This document shows, in pieces, positions 32,188 to 43,455 of a DNA stretch of 64,000 nucleotides (positions are counted from its first letter, which is position 1; every line of letters begins with the position of its first letter). Source of the DNA: Acanthococcus lagerstroemiae (Eukaryota; Arthropoda; Insecta; Hemiptera; Eriococcidae); the NCBI GenBank assembly GCA_031841125.1, contig CM063109.1, forward strand, positions 26,445,321-26,509,320. The letters run 5' to 3'. The translations under genes and the position numbers were made by a program. The notes under the pieces were generated by a model that saw only the letters and a program-made list of their open reading frames with translations, was not told where the DNA came from and ran no database searches.

Positions 32188-34199
32188 TTTTGATCTAACC
32201 CGAACTGGACCCCACATTTGAACTCCTCCCTCCTTTGAAGAAACTAATTTAACTTTCTCAAAACACGTGAAAAAACTAGTGAAATAAGAGCAGTGACGTA
32301 GCAGCATAAGGTTTTTTCGGGTTAAAACCCCTCCCAAGGTAAGAGAAAAAAAAAAGAATTTTGAAGAAAATTGCAATTTTGATAAGAGAATGATGTACGA
32401 CATCCAGAATTATTGACAGTGATGATATTATTCATTTCGAAGTTTGAACACAGCATAACTTCGGTACCAAAAATTCAACAAAAATGAACCCTCTCCCCAA
32501 AACTGAGACCTAGCTACGCCACTGAATAAGTTAGTGGCTTCTGTCTCGTTCTGTATGAAAATAAGATTATTTCATAAAACCCAGTTGTGGCCTTTAAAAT
32601 CCAAATTTACCTCGTGTAAATCGGTAAAATTGATCCGAATTATAAAATCAAATACTGTGTCGGAATTTAAAGTTTCGGGGTCGCTGAGTTTAAAAAGTAA
32701 GTAAGATTTAATCCGATTTCAATTTGGAGCCCAAATGCGGCTCGTTCCTCTTCCGTAGGCCAATTCTCGAGGTATCACAGGGAGTTGAATAAAATAGAAA
32801 AAAAAATCCTCTTCCTTTTTCAAAGTAGAAAAAGCTTGCATCTTCTTCAGGAGGAAAGAGGGAAAAACGTAGTTTTTCAACTAATCTTATAAAATTAAAC
32901 AAAGTATCGGAGCACAGGTCGTCTGTATTGCTAAATTTGAAAATTTAAGTTTTCTATTCGATCCAGATTGGTGTGCTCTAATTTTGACTTTCCCGTTTAA
33001 AATAGGCAATCTGACTTCGGCACAAAAAATGCACGGAAAAAGGATTTGCGGGTCACCAATTTCGTCTGAACTCGAAGGAAATATTCAATGCCTTTTCTCA
33101 TCGGCTGATACTTGAAAAAATCATTTGAAATGAGGCAGTGTTGACTTTAATATCGGAAATAAGGGGTTAACGCCACGAATTAGCTAAGTATCATGTTCTC
33201 GTAAATCGATCTATTAGAAACATAGGAGATTTTCAAGCTACATAAATTCAACCAGATTTTGTGATCCTATCTAAATTCAGCCTCCAAAATTCAAATTTCA
33301 CCTTTATAATACACAAAATTGGCTTGACAACAATAAATCGAAGTATTACCGTTTGATTAGAGTGTATCACAAATCCATCCCCCTCCCCATCTTCGTCTTT
33401 ATAGCGAAGTTATGTCGGATCAAGAGGAAACGAAAAGGCATCATCAAGGGCTAAGATCTAGTTTTAGGGTGAACTATTTTTTCTCTACCCTTTCCCATGA
33501 AGAGTTGGAACGTCCCGTCAATTAATGCGAAATGGTATTTCGGCCTCCAATATTTCAATTTTTACAATTGAAGAGTTAGACCACCTCTTGAAGGGCCTCT
33601 TTACTCTTCAAAATGGAAACAATAATGTCTCCTCGAAGAAAAAAAAAAAAAAAAACTTTTTCTTTTTTTTTTTACAAAAAAAGGAATCAATTATTTCTCA
33701 CACCAAACAGAGAAATTAGCAGGTTTTTCTTTCTTTTAGGAAATGGACAATTTGATCAACTTTATTCTAATATAAAGGGATTAAATTCGTCTCATTCAAA
33801 GGAAATGGAGAGAATGATACAATATTGTCTTCTCAACGAACGAAAAACAATTTTTTTTACAAAGAAAAGAAATTGATTTCATCTCCTTTTTCTTCTTCTT
33901 CTTCTTAATAAATAACTCATTCTTCAAAAACTGAGCAATTTATAGACCTTCCCACAAAAAAAGAAACAAAGTTATTCTTATTCAGCAAAAGGAAGAAGTG
34001 ATTTCTTTTAGAAAATCGAATGATGTATCAAAATAGTAGCTTTTCACGTCGCTGAATGCCAGAATATCAATTTCTTCACCGAACAGCGATTTTAGTCCCA
34101 AAAGTCAAAATTGACTTTTCTTGAGAATTCGAGTAAGTGTATCAAATTAGGGATTTTCTGGGTCTCTAAATTCTAAAATCTTAACAGATTTCTCTTGGG

Positions 34200-34560
34200 A
34201 GCAAGGGGCCGGTGCGAGGGGTGTCATCCCTCCCTCGTCACTTTTCATTCGGCAATTTTGGCAAAATTTTGCTTAATTCGGCAAAATTGTTTTCTGAAAC
34301 TAATATGTCTTTTACACACCGATTTCACATTTTTTTTTTTTTAAATACCAAATGAAAAAGTTGGAAAAATTCGAAATGTCATCGGAAGCTTTTTTGCTTA
34401 CACGGCTTATTTGGCAGTTCAGTTGGGAATTTCCAGTAAAGAAGTTGGAAAAATCAAAAAAGTCGAAAGCTTTTTTTTCTGTTTTGACGGTTTTGGAAAT
34501 ACGAGACTAAAATTTCTATTTGGCAAAGCGGCATTTTTATAAACCACACTCCCCAGTAAA
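34200..34560. repeat. Copy of the AGTCGAAAGCTTTTTTTG repeat inside the satellite
   Basis: It contains GGGGTGTCATCCCTCCC near its left edge and AAGTTGGAAAAATCAAAAAA followed by GTCGAAAGCTTTTTTTTCTG at about 34440, as in 4864-5212 and 36320-36530. Boundaries uncertain. Confidence 0.4.
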
Positions 34561-35294
34561 AATTTCTCAAATCGACCCTACAATCACGATTTAGGCTTCA
34601 AAAGGCAAAACTGGACTCTTGAAGTGATCAAAAATAATTTCTCGGAAACTGATTGTAGTATCGAAATGGGTGGGGAGGAAAGGGGGACCGACCGCTCAAT
34701 TCAAATATTCCATCACCATCCCGATCGAAATTTTAAAGATCGCCACGAGTAGGACCCCAAAACCCAAATGATAACCCAAAATGGACAAATTTAGTTTATT
34801 CTTCCAACAATTCCAACATTCAAACTGGAGAAAATATTCTAAAATTGTACGAGGACAATTATACGAGAAGGGGGGGGGGAGTTACCGTCAAGCCTTTAAA
34901 CACAACAAATTCACTGAATTAGAGATTTTTTCGCTGATTTTGAAAGAGAATGAAATGAATGAACTAAAATTAGAAATTACGCACTTATTTTAAAAGTTTC
35001 TTCGAGTTTTTACGTCGGTCAATTTTTATATTTTATCAAAAAAGTAATCTTTTCAAATCAAAAATAAATTTGGAAATCAAAATAATAATTATTAAAAACT
35101 CATGCTTGGAGTGTATAGCCTTGCGTTGATTAAAACCAGAGAAAAGACGGATAGAAACTTTGAGATTTGGTGCTATAGGCGGATACCTAATATTAAATGG
35201 ACAAATAAGGGTAAGGAATGAGGAAGTACTTAATAGAGTAGGAGATAAAATGGATATTTGGAACGGTCTGAAAAGGAGAAGAGATAAATTAATA

Positions 35295-37475
35295 CAGTTG
35301 AACCTCGCTTATCTGGACCGCAGTTATCCGGATAGTCAAAAATGGCACTCCATTATCCGAATGATTGCATAATCCGGATATATTCCCTAATATCAGGACA
35401 TGTTGTGTCATTTACATACTACATAAGCCTACATAATCGTTTTTACCTGATTTGTAGAATTTATCACTTTCGCACTTAAACATTCTAAGTTATTCTTTTT
35501 CATGACATTACATATCGTCGATGTTCTGCTAAATACCTCCTATGTGCAGAACACGTAATTTTACAGGAGAGCGAAAAAACAGTATAACATTGTGCCTACT
35601 TGACTTAGACTGTGGAAAATAATTTTAAATCGTAGTTTAAAAAGTTAAAATCGAGTTTGAATAAGTTTTAAGAATTTTCCTCTGTGTAAAGTTCATACAA
35701 AAATAAAATAACAATTATAAGCACATAGGAGGTATTATTTCCCAATTATTAGAATTTTTAATTTCGTACAAAAACAAAGTTTTATTATTGAAATAATATT
35801 ATGAAAGTGAAAAATCAACTTTTATATGAAAAAGTCATAGATATTTGAAATCGAACTTCATACTTGAAACTTAGAGGAGAAACTTCATGCTTAAAACTTG
35901 GAGGAAAAGTCTGAAAGGACCTTCAAACTAATTTAAATAAATAAAAAAAAAAGAATAAAACAAAAGAATAGAATTGAATATAAGCAATCTAATAAATTAT
36001 CATCTTGGGTGGGTAATAAAATGTTAGTACGGTGGACTGAGTTCTAAACTTGGTCAAAAGGTTTTAATATTTGTGGATCAAAGCAGAACAATCCAATTCC
36101 AAATTTCAAGTTTTGAAATCATCACAGTTGGAGTTTTCAAAATGCATCTATTTCCCTGTATTTGGAACTTTGATTTGTGTTTTGGAGACAATGAAATAGT
36201 AGTTTTACTACCCGGTGTTTGTAAAATAGAAGTTTAATCCTTCAGGGACATACTGATAAGGGGGCAACTTACCCTCCGTAGGAATTTTTCACTTAGCAGT
36301 TGGGAAATTTCACCATTTCAGCCAGGCGAGTTGGGAAAATCCAACAAGTCGAAAGGTTTTTTTTTTGTTTTGCTTTGATACTTGGAATTGAGTTGAGAAG
36401 TTGGAAAACCCACTAATCCATAAGTTTTTTTTTTGCTTGGATACTTGAGAATTTTGAGTTGAATCAGTTGGAAAAATCCAACAAAGTCGAAAGGTTTTTT
36501 TTGTTTTGCTTTAATACTTGGAAATTCTGAGTAACCGTTTAAAATAATTTTTATTGAGTTTAAAGCTTTGAATTCAAGATCTGTGAAATTGATTGCTATC
36601 TTACCTTATTTCAAACGCTGAATGCTTTTACTATGAAGTGTTGCATCAGCTCACGGTTCATCCATTGAAATTTATAAAGATTTTTGTAATTTTTAGTTTA
36701 AATTGTATGACCGAACGAGACAAATTAATGAGAAAATAAGGTAAGTCATTCCTAACTTCTTATCATAAAGACAGGAAACGCACATAGGAGATAACATGGG
36801 CATCGACTTGGTACTTTTTAGGAGGGAAAAGCCCCCAATGAAAACTTTGGAGGGGCAACGCCCCCCCCCATTATTTTCAACTAAAAAATGGAAAAAGTAC
36901 AACAAATTTTACCATCGATGTTTAAATTTAAGAAAAAAAGGGGAAAAAAAAAGAAGAAAACGAGTAAGAATAAAATCGATAATACCGAAATATCAGACGC
37001 GTCTTAATAAAATAATCAAAGAAGAAATCGCGCGCCGACTGATTATGCCCCCCCCCCAATATTTTCCATAAGTCGGCGCCTATGAGAGATAATATTTGTA
37101 ACCACGATTTTGGGCATATATGCACATAGGAAGTATCGAAAGCGCTCTTTGGCGGCGAAAAAATGAACTAGAGATGTGGATTTTTTTCTATCAAATGCGC
37201 CTTAGAGAGACGAATCCAACGAGCCCAAAAACGTCATTTTCATAATTTTGTCACATAGGAGGCATTTAGCAGACCACCGACGATATATGTATTATTTTTC
37301 TTGGGTGAAGAGAATTTGTTTTATTTTCATCGCATATGAAACTTATCTTGTGTACCTACTACACGTACTGACGATGACAATATCTTATTAACTAGGGGGG
37401 GGGGAGAAAGAAAAAAACCCGCATCATCCGGATTTCTGAATTCCTCAATCAATCTGGATAATCGAAGTGCTACTG
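35295..37475. mobile_element. pogo/Tigger-like element, 2181 bp, no transposase seen
   Basis: The ends CAGTTGAACCTCGCTTATCT and the inverted CGAAGTGCTACTG-side match at most positions, with TA on both sides (35293-35294 and 37476-37477). A second inverted pair lies inside: CTGCTAAATACCTCCTATGTGC (35526-35547) against the 37252-37275 region. The word CACATAGGAGGTAT or a close form occurs at about 35535 (minus), 35722, 36781, 37122 and 37252. Frames are short and none resembles a transposase. Confidence 0.8.
36320..36530. repeat. Three tandem units of the AGTCGAAAGGTTTTTTTTG repeat
   Basis: Units of about 65-75 bp follow GAGTTG..AGTTGGAAAAATCCAA, then (C)AAGTCGAAAGGTTTTTT, then GCTTTGATACTTGGAA. 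They lie inside the pogo-like element, so they were either carried by it or inserted into it. Confidence 0.65.
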
Positions 37476-37724
37476 TAGGGCATAACTTGAGGCACCCAGG
37501 AATAATATCACTGCTACTAGAAGGAAGCGGGAAAGGAAAAAATTGGGTGGGCCGGCAAAGATTCCAATATGTTCAACAGATTATCGAGGATGCCAAATGT
37601 CAGACTTACTTGGAAATGAAGGAACTCGCTCATGATATTGGTAAGAGGGAGGAGAGCTGCATCAAACCGGTTATAAGTTTGATAACCTTATCATCTACAC
37701 ATTATGATAGAAAGTCTCGATCAA

Positions 37725-39290
37725 ATATTCTATTTAAGAGCGATACACCTAGTTCACTTTTTACCCCAAGATGTGTACGTCTGACTTTTGCCCCGGACCT
37801 TCCTATAAATCTGGGCCGGATGAAAACTTCCCAACATTTTTGAAATGAGCAACAAGAAAGTTCCTACTTCGATACTTCATTCAATTTTCTAAGAAATGTT
37901 AACTTTCTCCACCTTAAATCAAATTTTAAATGCAGGGCTCTGCAGAAATTGGAGGAAGGGTAGAAACTTTAACAGTAATTGGGCTGCGTGAAACGTAATC
38001 TCCTAGGCGATTCTCCGGAGCCTATCCAACCCGCTAAGTAGTACGTCATTTAAGCGCTTATATTATTCAGAAAATTTGACGAGCACTCCACCTCTCCGGA
38101 TCCAGATTAAGATCAAAGATTTCGCCATTCAATTTCGAGTCACTTCACTAATTTCAAAAGACAGGCTCGTCTCCTACGTACACCAAAAATGAGATAATTC
38201 ATCGTTGTCTACAAACTTTCACATAACAGTATGTATAAGAAAAAGTACCAAAGCTTGACAGTAAGTTCGCAGATCCTATTTTTTTTTCGTGTTTGTCTGC
38301 ATGTGTGACTGTGTGCATTCCGTAGAAACACGCCATTATTTGTTCTCGAACAAATTCCACCGAGACTTCTAGCGCTCTATTATTGTTAATCCTACGTACG
38401 AGCTTCGCTCGCACAAATTACTCTTTTCCTCCCGGGCGTTTTGAAGTGGCGGCCACCACAGAGTAGAGCAACACAGCGTGAAAAAAAAGAAAAAAAAAAA
38501 AAAAAAAAAAGAATTAATCGAGAAGAGCGAAAAAGTCAACTCACATATGTGCCGCGGAAGTGCGACACCGTATGACGATGGAAGTTCGGAAGCTGGACGC
38601 GGACCCGAAAGCTGTGTCATATTTCCACGCTTCGTGTACATAATTTTCGGACGGACTCGACTGTATCCTCGAATTGACGCGATGCGGCCCATCGGTGGCC
38701 CTCCAGCATCTGGGGGCGAAAATCGGACGTCCGCGGGTTGATAATCCCGTTTGTTTATTTTTAACCTTTTCTATTTACGCGTCCATAAATGGATTTCACT
38801 ATTTGGACGCACCGACGGGGAACGCAGGAGGAGCTTTTTCGCCGCGCTATATTGAATAACTCGAAGGATGCAACCGCGAATAATTACATTATCTGTCGAC
38901 TACCTATTTGTCACATCGACGCCGTAGAGTGTTGACAATAGATTTTTCATAAAAACGTCACCGTTCCATCCACACGAAAAACACTGTGAACCGTTTGAAA
39001 GCTGCTCGATTTCTGGCGTCCGGTGACAGTTAACTTTTTTTCGCACGTCATCTGCTTCAATTATTTATTACGCTTGCTGCTGCGCTGCCTGATAACGAAT
39101 ATAGTTGCGAGATTTTTGGACTGCGGTCGAATAGATTTAAGCAGAGTCTGGTTTGAAATGTACTTGGGAAGATCTGGAAATTACCGTAAAATCATGAATA
39201 CAGGGTATCCCAGTTTCGGCTGCTAACCAGCTGAGGAACGACAGAACTCATCCAGACAGAAAAGATATAAATTCCATTTTCCCGGATACT
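37725..39290. other. Unassigned, CpG-containing around 38400-39150
   Basis: Contains an A-rich run at 38479-38511. CpG is frequent from 38400 to 39150, unlike most of the window, and no element signature is visible there, so it may be host DNA. No exon recognised. Confidence 0.35.
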
Positions 39291-39292
39291 CA

Positions 39293-39472
39293 AATGGGAG
39301 GAAATAAAGTGTACCTAAAAAAACACCCGAGTGTACCAGCTACAATTTTTGAGACAGAGCAAAGTGTTATCACTGAAACTTGAACTACTTTTAATTTCTA
39401 ACAAGAATAAGTGAAGTAACATTTATGCCTATCATTGAAATTGAAGGCGCTATACAACATCAAAAAATGACA
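39293..39472 (+). repeat. 180-bp inverted repeat, left arm
   Basis: It runs AATGGGAGGAAATAAAGTGT through GTGTACCAGCTACAATTTTT and AACTTGAACTACTTTTAATT to TCAAAAAATGAC. The reverse complement of 41529-41706 matches with roughly one in six or seven bases different. No coding frame. Confidence 0.8.
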
Positions 39473-41528
39473 TTTAAAAATTTTTTCCCTAATTTAGGGG
39501 GGAGGGGCTAATTTAGATCAGGAGGAGTGTTGAGCTAGGGGACTTCAACAAACCATCATTGATTAAATGTGGTTCAATGTATCCGAAGTTATTTCAATTT
39601 GAAAATCGTTATTCATTCACTTGCAATGCAGTTTTTGAAATTCAGTACCAGGGTGGAAAATAATTATGGTTAGCCTCACCTGAAAAAATAAACTTTGTTG
39701 AACACATCTTGCCCGTTTTCATCGACGAAATTCCGGAGCCAGCCACATAGCGTATGCGCTTCTTGTGTAAGAGTAAATTTCTGTCTAAATAAATACACCC
39801 CGTATAGGGTCGAACCCTACGCGCTTGTCGCTTCGTTTCTCTCCGCTTTCACCCGCTTGTATGCATGACTGGTTTGCCTGGAGAACCTGCTGGAGGGCGA
39901 GGAACGCATCCCTTGTCCCAAGGTCTTCGCGTTCGCGGGCTCGTGCCTCGTGGCATTTAGTTAACGACTGCGGTAAAAGTCCGTTGCGGGAAATTTGACT
40001 TGTGCGTAAGCCGTATTTTGATAGTGTCGTCGCGTATTTTGTGGTGTTGGTGAGAGACGTCAATTTGGAGTGAGTCTTGCTCACTGAGTACTCATTTTGA
40101 TATGGCTTTTTAAACTGCTTTTATATTTACGTTTGCTCGCAATACTTTGACGGCGGGGGCGTAGTTGACGCCCCAGGCTCTCCACTATGCAGGGTTTAGA
40201 CGTTACCCTACCCAGGCGACAATGTGGATCCGGCTGTGGGCATTCGGTCGAGCCTCCGGACAGCATACTGAACTGCAGCACAGCCTCAGGGCCGACACTA
40301 CCAGGGTACCTATAGGCATTACTGCGGGCTAGGTATGAACCCCCTGGTATGTTCGTGCTAGTCGGATACTGGGTCAGAGAACAGGATCGCTTAAATGCTT
40401 GGCTATGTTATTGGTTTTGGGCTACGGTGCAGTACTGTTTTGTGCCCGTACTCAAACGTGGTTTTCAACTCTGTTGTAGGTACCTCGCCTGAGCAGGTCC
40501 CGTCCGGCTATCCATTCATCCGCCCATTCTCTGTAAATGATGTATTTGTAGATATGGTAGAATTTTAACGCATAAGCCGCTCATGTTAGGTCCGTCAATA
40601 TAAACATTCGAACAATCCTGACAAAATATTTTCGTACAAGGAAATTCTACGCACCCCTGGCTACGTTGTGTATATTTTTCGAATTCCTACCTTCCCTCGT
40701 CTCTCTTCTCTTTTTCAATTTGCTTTTCTTTTTTTACACTTGTAATCCTTTGGAAGCAGCTGTTGCACAACATTATTCGATGTCAATCAGCATAGCCGCT
40801 ATCAAATCAACCGAGTGTGCGGTCCAAAATCGCGTCACAATTCGTTGAATCGTGCGCTTTACGATTCGGGAACCACATCACAAATATTTTACGCACTTTG
40901 TTGTAAGAAATATGCCGGAAATAATGTTGGATAATGGAGGCGCGTTCTTCATTCGAACGGAACATTTTTTTGTAAAAGAAATTAATTACGCATTCCACGC
41001 ACACAGCTGATCACACTACTGCAGTTATGCATATAAGTTTCGCCGTGAGACGAATAAACGAGAAAACGAGGTGATGAATGTGTTTATTTTATAAACGAAT
41101 TCAAAAAACAAATCGTTTTCACTGTCGACGAGAGCTAGCGAGAGTAAAATTAAGTACACATCAAACATAAGCTAAGAGCTGTAGAAGCAGACTGAAACTG
41201 GAAGCGTGTGCGAAGGTAAAGTTGAATCGAGTTGGATGACTGCAATATTGATAAAGGAGAGCGATAAATGAAAGGGAAGATAAGATCGGACAAGATAATT
41301 CTTACATGCATCTGCTCGTGTTTCGATTATACCACGGTGTTAACAACACATCAGGCCTGCCACCACCGCAACCCATTTGAATCGAATTCTCTTTCTACCG
41401 TTTGTACCACAATGTTGACCTGGGCTTGCAAGATAAATGCCACACCCTGTACAATAACGATTTTCAGATGGTAATAACTTTGGATACACTGAACAAAATT
41501 CATCTCTCTCTCTCTCTCTAAAATTTTT
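39473..41528. other. Spacer between inverted arms, with a GC-rich module
   Basis: The stretch about 39780-40540 is GC-rich for this window. On the minus strand it holds two adjoining frames (40281-40081, then 40084-39785) with basic, low-similarity products. I cannot assign them; a 5' region of a retroelement is possible. The rest, including a TC run at 41504-41520, shows no gene. Confidence 0.3.
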
Positions 41529-41706
41529 GTCATTTTTTGATGTAGTATAGCGACTTCAAATTCAATGATAGGCAAAAATATTATTTCACTTTTGTGTAGG
41601 AAATTAAAAGTAGTTCAAGTTTCATTAATGAAATATCACTCTATCCCAAAAATTGTAGCTGGTACACCCGGGTACACTTTTAGATACACGTGATTTCCTC
41701 CCATTA
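41529..41706 (-). repeat. 180-bp inverted repeat, right arm
   Basis: Inverted partner of 39293-39472. The arms are about 2.05 kb apart. No target duplication or common terminus is visible, so two opposite copies of one dispersed repeat are as likely as one large inverted structure. Confidence 0.8.
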
Positions 41707-41793
41707 AGTTGTACCACTTTCTATTTTGTTTCTTTCATTTCATTTATATTTATTCTCAGGTTAGCGTCAAATTTTTACGTCGATACTGATCAA

Positions 41794-42483
41794 TAAGGCT
41801 AGAATTTTTATGTAAATGCATATTTGTTCTCGTGATACTAGATAGCGCATATCCACATTATCTTTGCGAATTATGAAATTCTGAATCCGTATGCAAAAGT
41901 TTATAGCGCATATTTTTGCATATTTCGGCCATAAATGCATAAAAATGCATATTTTCGCTGAAAAATAGCCGAATACCGCATATTTGAGGTTGTTAGCGCA
42001 TATTTTCCAAAAAAGTGGCCAAAAATCACTTCTATTGACAAAATTTTCACAATTTTCATGATTTTCTAAAAAAAAAAAAACAAAAAAAAAAACAAGTAAC
42101 AGAGTGTTTGCTTTTTGCTGTAAGCTGCTGGAAGAAGGTTAGCTGAAGACTAGAAAATTAGAGACAAGAAAAAAAAACCTATCGGTAGTCACGTTTAAGG
42201 TCTTTTTTTTTTTCCTACATAAAAGCTTATTCAAGGCTTTAAACTGCGAAGCTGCAAACTGCAATTGCGATTATTCGGAAATGAAAACTTTTTTTGTGTT
42301 TTTGATGATTTAATAAAATAAACGTTAAAACGAATGGCTCTTCTTGTAGTGCTTCGAAAACCCTGCATTTCGATACCCATGAGGGTGCGGTTTTATAGCG
42401 CATATTTTTGCATATTTTGACATTTTTTAGTGTATATTTATTGCGCATATTTTCGGCTTTTTAGCGAATAAAAATCCTAGCCC
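41794..42483. mobile_element. Non-autonomous element with 10-bp target duplication
   Basis: TACTGATCAA flanks both sides (41784-41793 and 42484-42493). The ends are inverted: GGCTAGAATTTTTAT left, ATAAAAATCCTAGCC right. The word TAGCGCATATTTTTGCATAT occurs in both halves, with many shorter GCGCATATTTT copies. No transposase frame. Duplication length fits Mutator-like better than hAT movers, but the assignment is inference. Confidence 0.8.
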
Positions 42484-42642
42484 TACTGATCAAGAATGGA
42501 AAAACAACGCTTGCCCTCTGGCTCGCATACCATTAGAACATTTCGATTTTGTCGAAAGAATTATACATATGCTAGATTCAATGCATCTAATGTACAAAAT
42601 AATTTTTGTTCAAATGTATCATTTCATTTTGAAATTTGTAGA

Positions 42643-43085
42643 CTATTTTTGAACCCTTCGATCATGTAATGGTAATGGAAGTGCTAAACAAAGCACACTC
42701 TCAATCTTCCCAAGAATTTCAATTTCATCTTGCAGACCAAAAAATGGTAAATTAAAGTCACCTAACAGAAGAATTCTCTTATTGAGAATACCAAGTGCGG
42801 TTATTCTTTCATAAATATCGACATAATTCGATTTGAATGAGTTTAGAGGAAAATAGAATACACCGATATTATACAAGGGGCATTTCTTGCTTGTGTGAAT
42901 TTTAACCCAAATATGTTCGCAAGTATTCCCAAGTAGCTCCCACTTTGTTATTCGCTCTGCTTGAATATATTCCGTTTTACTCCCAGTAATGCTCCACCCC
43001 CTTCTCGCATGTGCAGTGGAAGTATCCATGTCTTCCTAAATACCACAAACCCGTCATCAGTAAGCTCGCCATTATATATGCCATC
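42643..43085 (-). pseudogene. Jockey-like LINE endonuclease fragment
   Basis: Minus-strand pieces read YNGELTDDGFVVFRKD, AERITKWELLGNTCEHIWVK, YNIGVFYFPLNSFKSNYVDI and RILLLGDFNLPF. The last contains the endonuclease GDFN motif. A two-base shift in the GGG(V/A)LLG region breaks the frame near 42995. It resembles the endonuclease of the 21-kb LINE. It lies beyond the 3' tail of the neighbouring minus-strand LINE, so it is a separate insertion or a rearranged piece. Confidence 0.8.
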
Positions 43086-43455
43086 ATGCAGCCTTTATCA
43101 TTTCTTAATCCTAGCGATAGTATCTTTCGATATTTTTTAAAATTATCGTTCGTCACTAGTGTAAAGAAATGGTAAATTTTAGTTCCCTAATTTTGGGGTG
43201 CATGGCTTCAATATGTTAGGAATCACTGCAGACAGCATTCGCTGCAGCGAAGTCATTTTGTTAGCTCGTACCTGGCTCTCACGAGCAGGTAATCCTCTCT
43301 CATCCCCCAACTGATGGTGCAAAAACAGGCTCTAGCTGCCACCTACATATCTGCATAATGTGTTTCCGCCGCGCGGACAGGAACTCGTAGGGACGACCCA
43401 GGATGCTTGGTGCATTCTTCGACAGGCTACCATTGCGAGAGTCGTCTGTGCAGTA

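Larger units (their letters stand above)
30990..34790. repeat. Old degenerate satellite array, ~100-150 bp units where intact
   Basis: A box of the form GATTTGGGCCCCAAAATTCA followed by AATTTGACCCCTTTAA recurs at about 31023, 31157, 31253, 31371, 31518, 32191, 32578, 32711, 32960, 33265, 33534, 34085, 34580 and 34736. Between boxes come TCTAACTTAGGAAATCGAAC-like and GTATC..AGTAGTGGCTTCTC..TCACTGA-like segments. Units are heavily diverged and interrupted by a mariner (31642-32187) and by G- and T-rich blocks (32290-32520, 33600-33900, 34200-34560). Not coding. Confidence 0.6.
35115..37720 (+). pseudogene. RTE-type LINE 3' fragment split by a pogo-like element
   Basis: The left part (to 35292) carries the AGTGTATAGCCTTGCGTTGA-type region and frame-broken remains of EKRRI.. 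and NGQIRVRNEEVLNRVGDKMD. The right part (37478-37720) starts GGGCATAACTTGAGGCACCC and covers HPGIISLLLEGSGKGKNWVG, to GATAACCTTATCATC. The gap is exactly the 2181-bp element plus its TA duplication. Comparable sequence is at 28672-29370 and, on the minus strand, 58445-58987. Confidence 0.8.

Noticed and set aside
39201..41452. Element running from ACAGGGTATCCC to CACACCCTGT
   Set aside because: The right arm of the 180-bp inverted repeat lies outside this interval and the two ends share too few bases. Flanks show no duplication.
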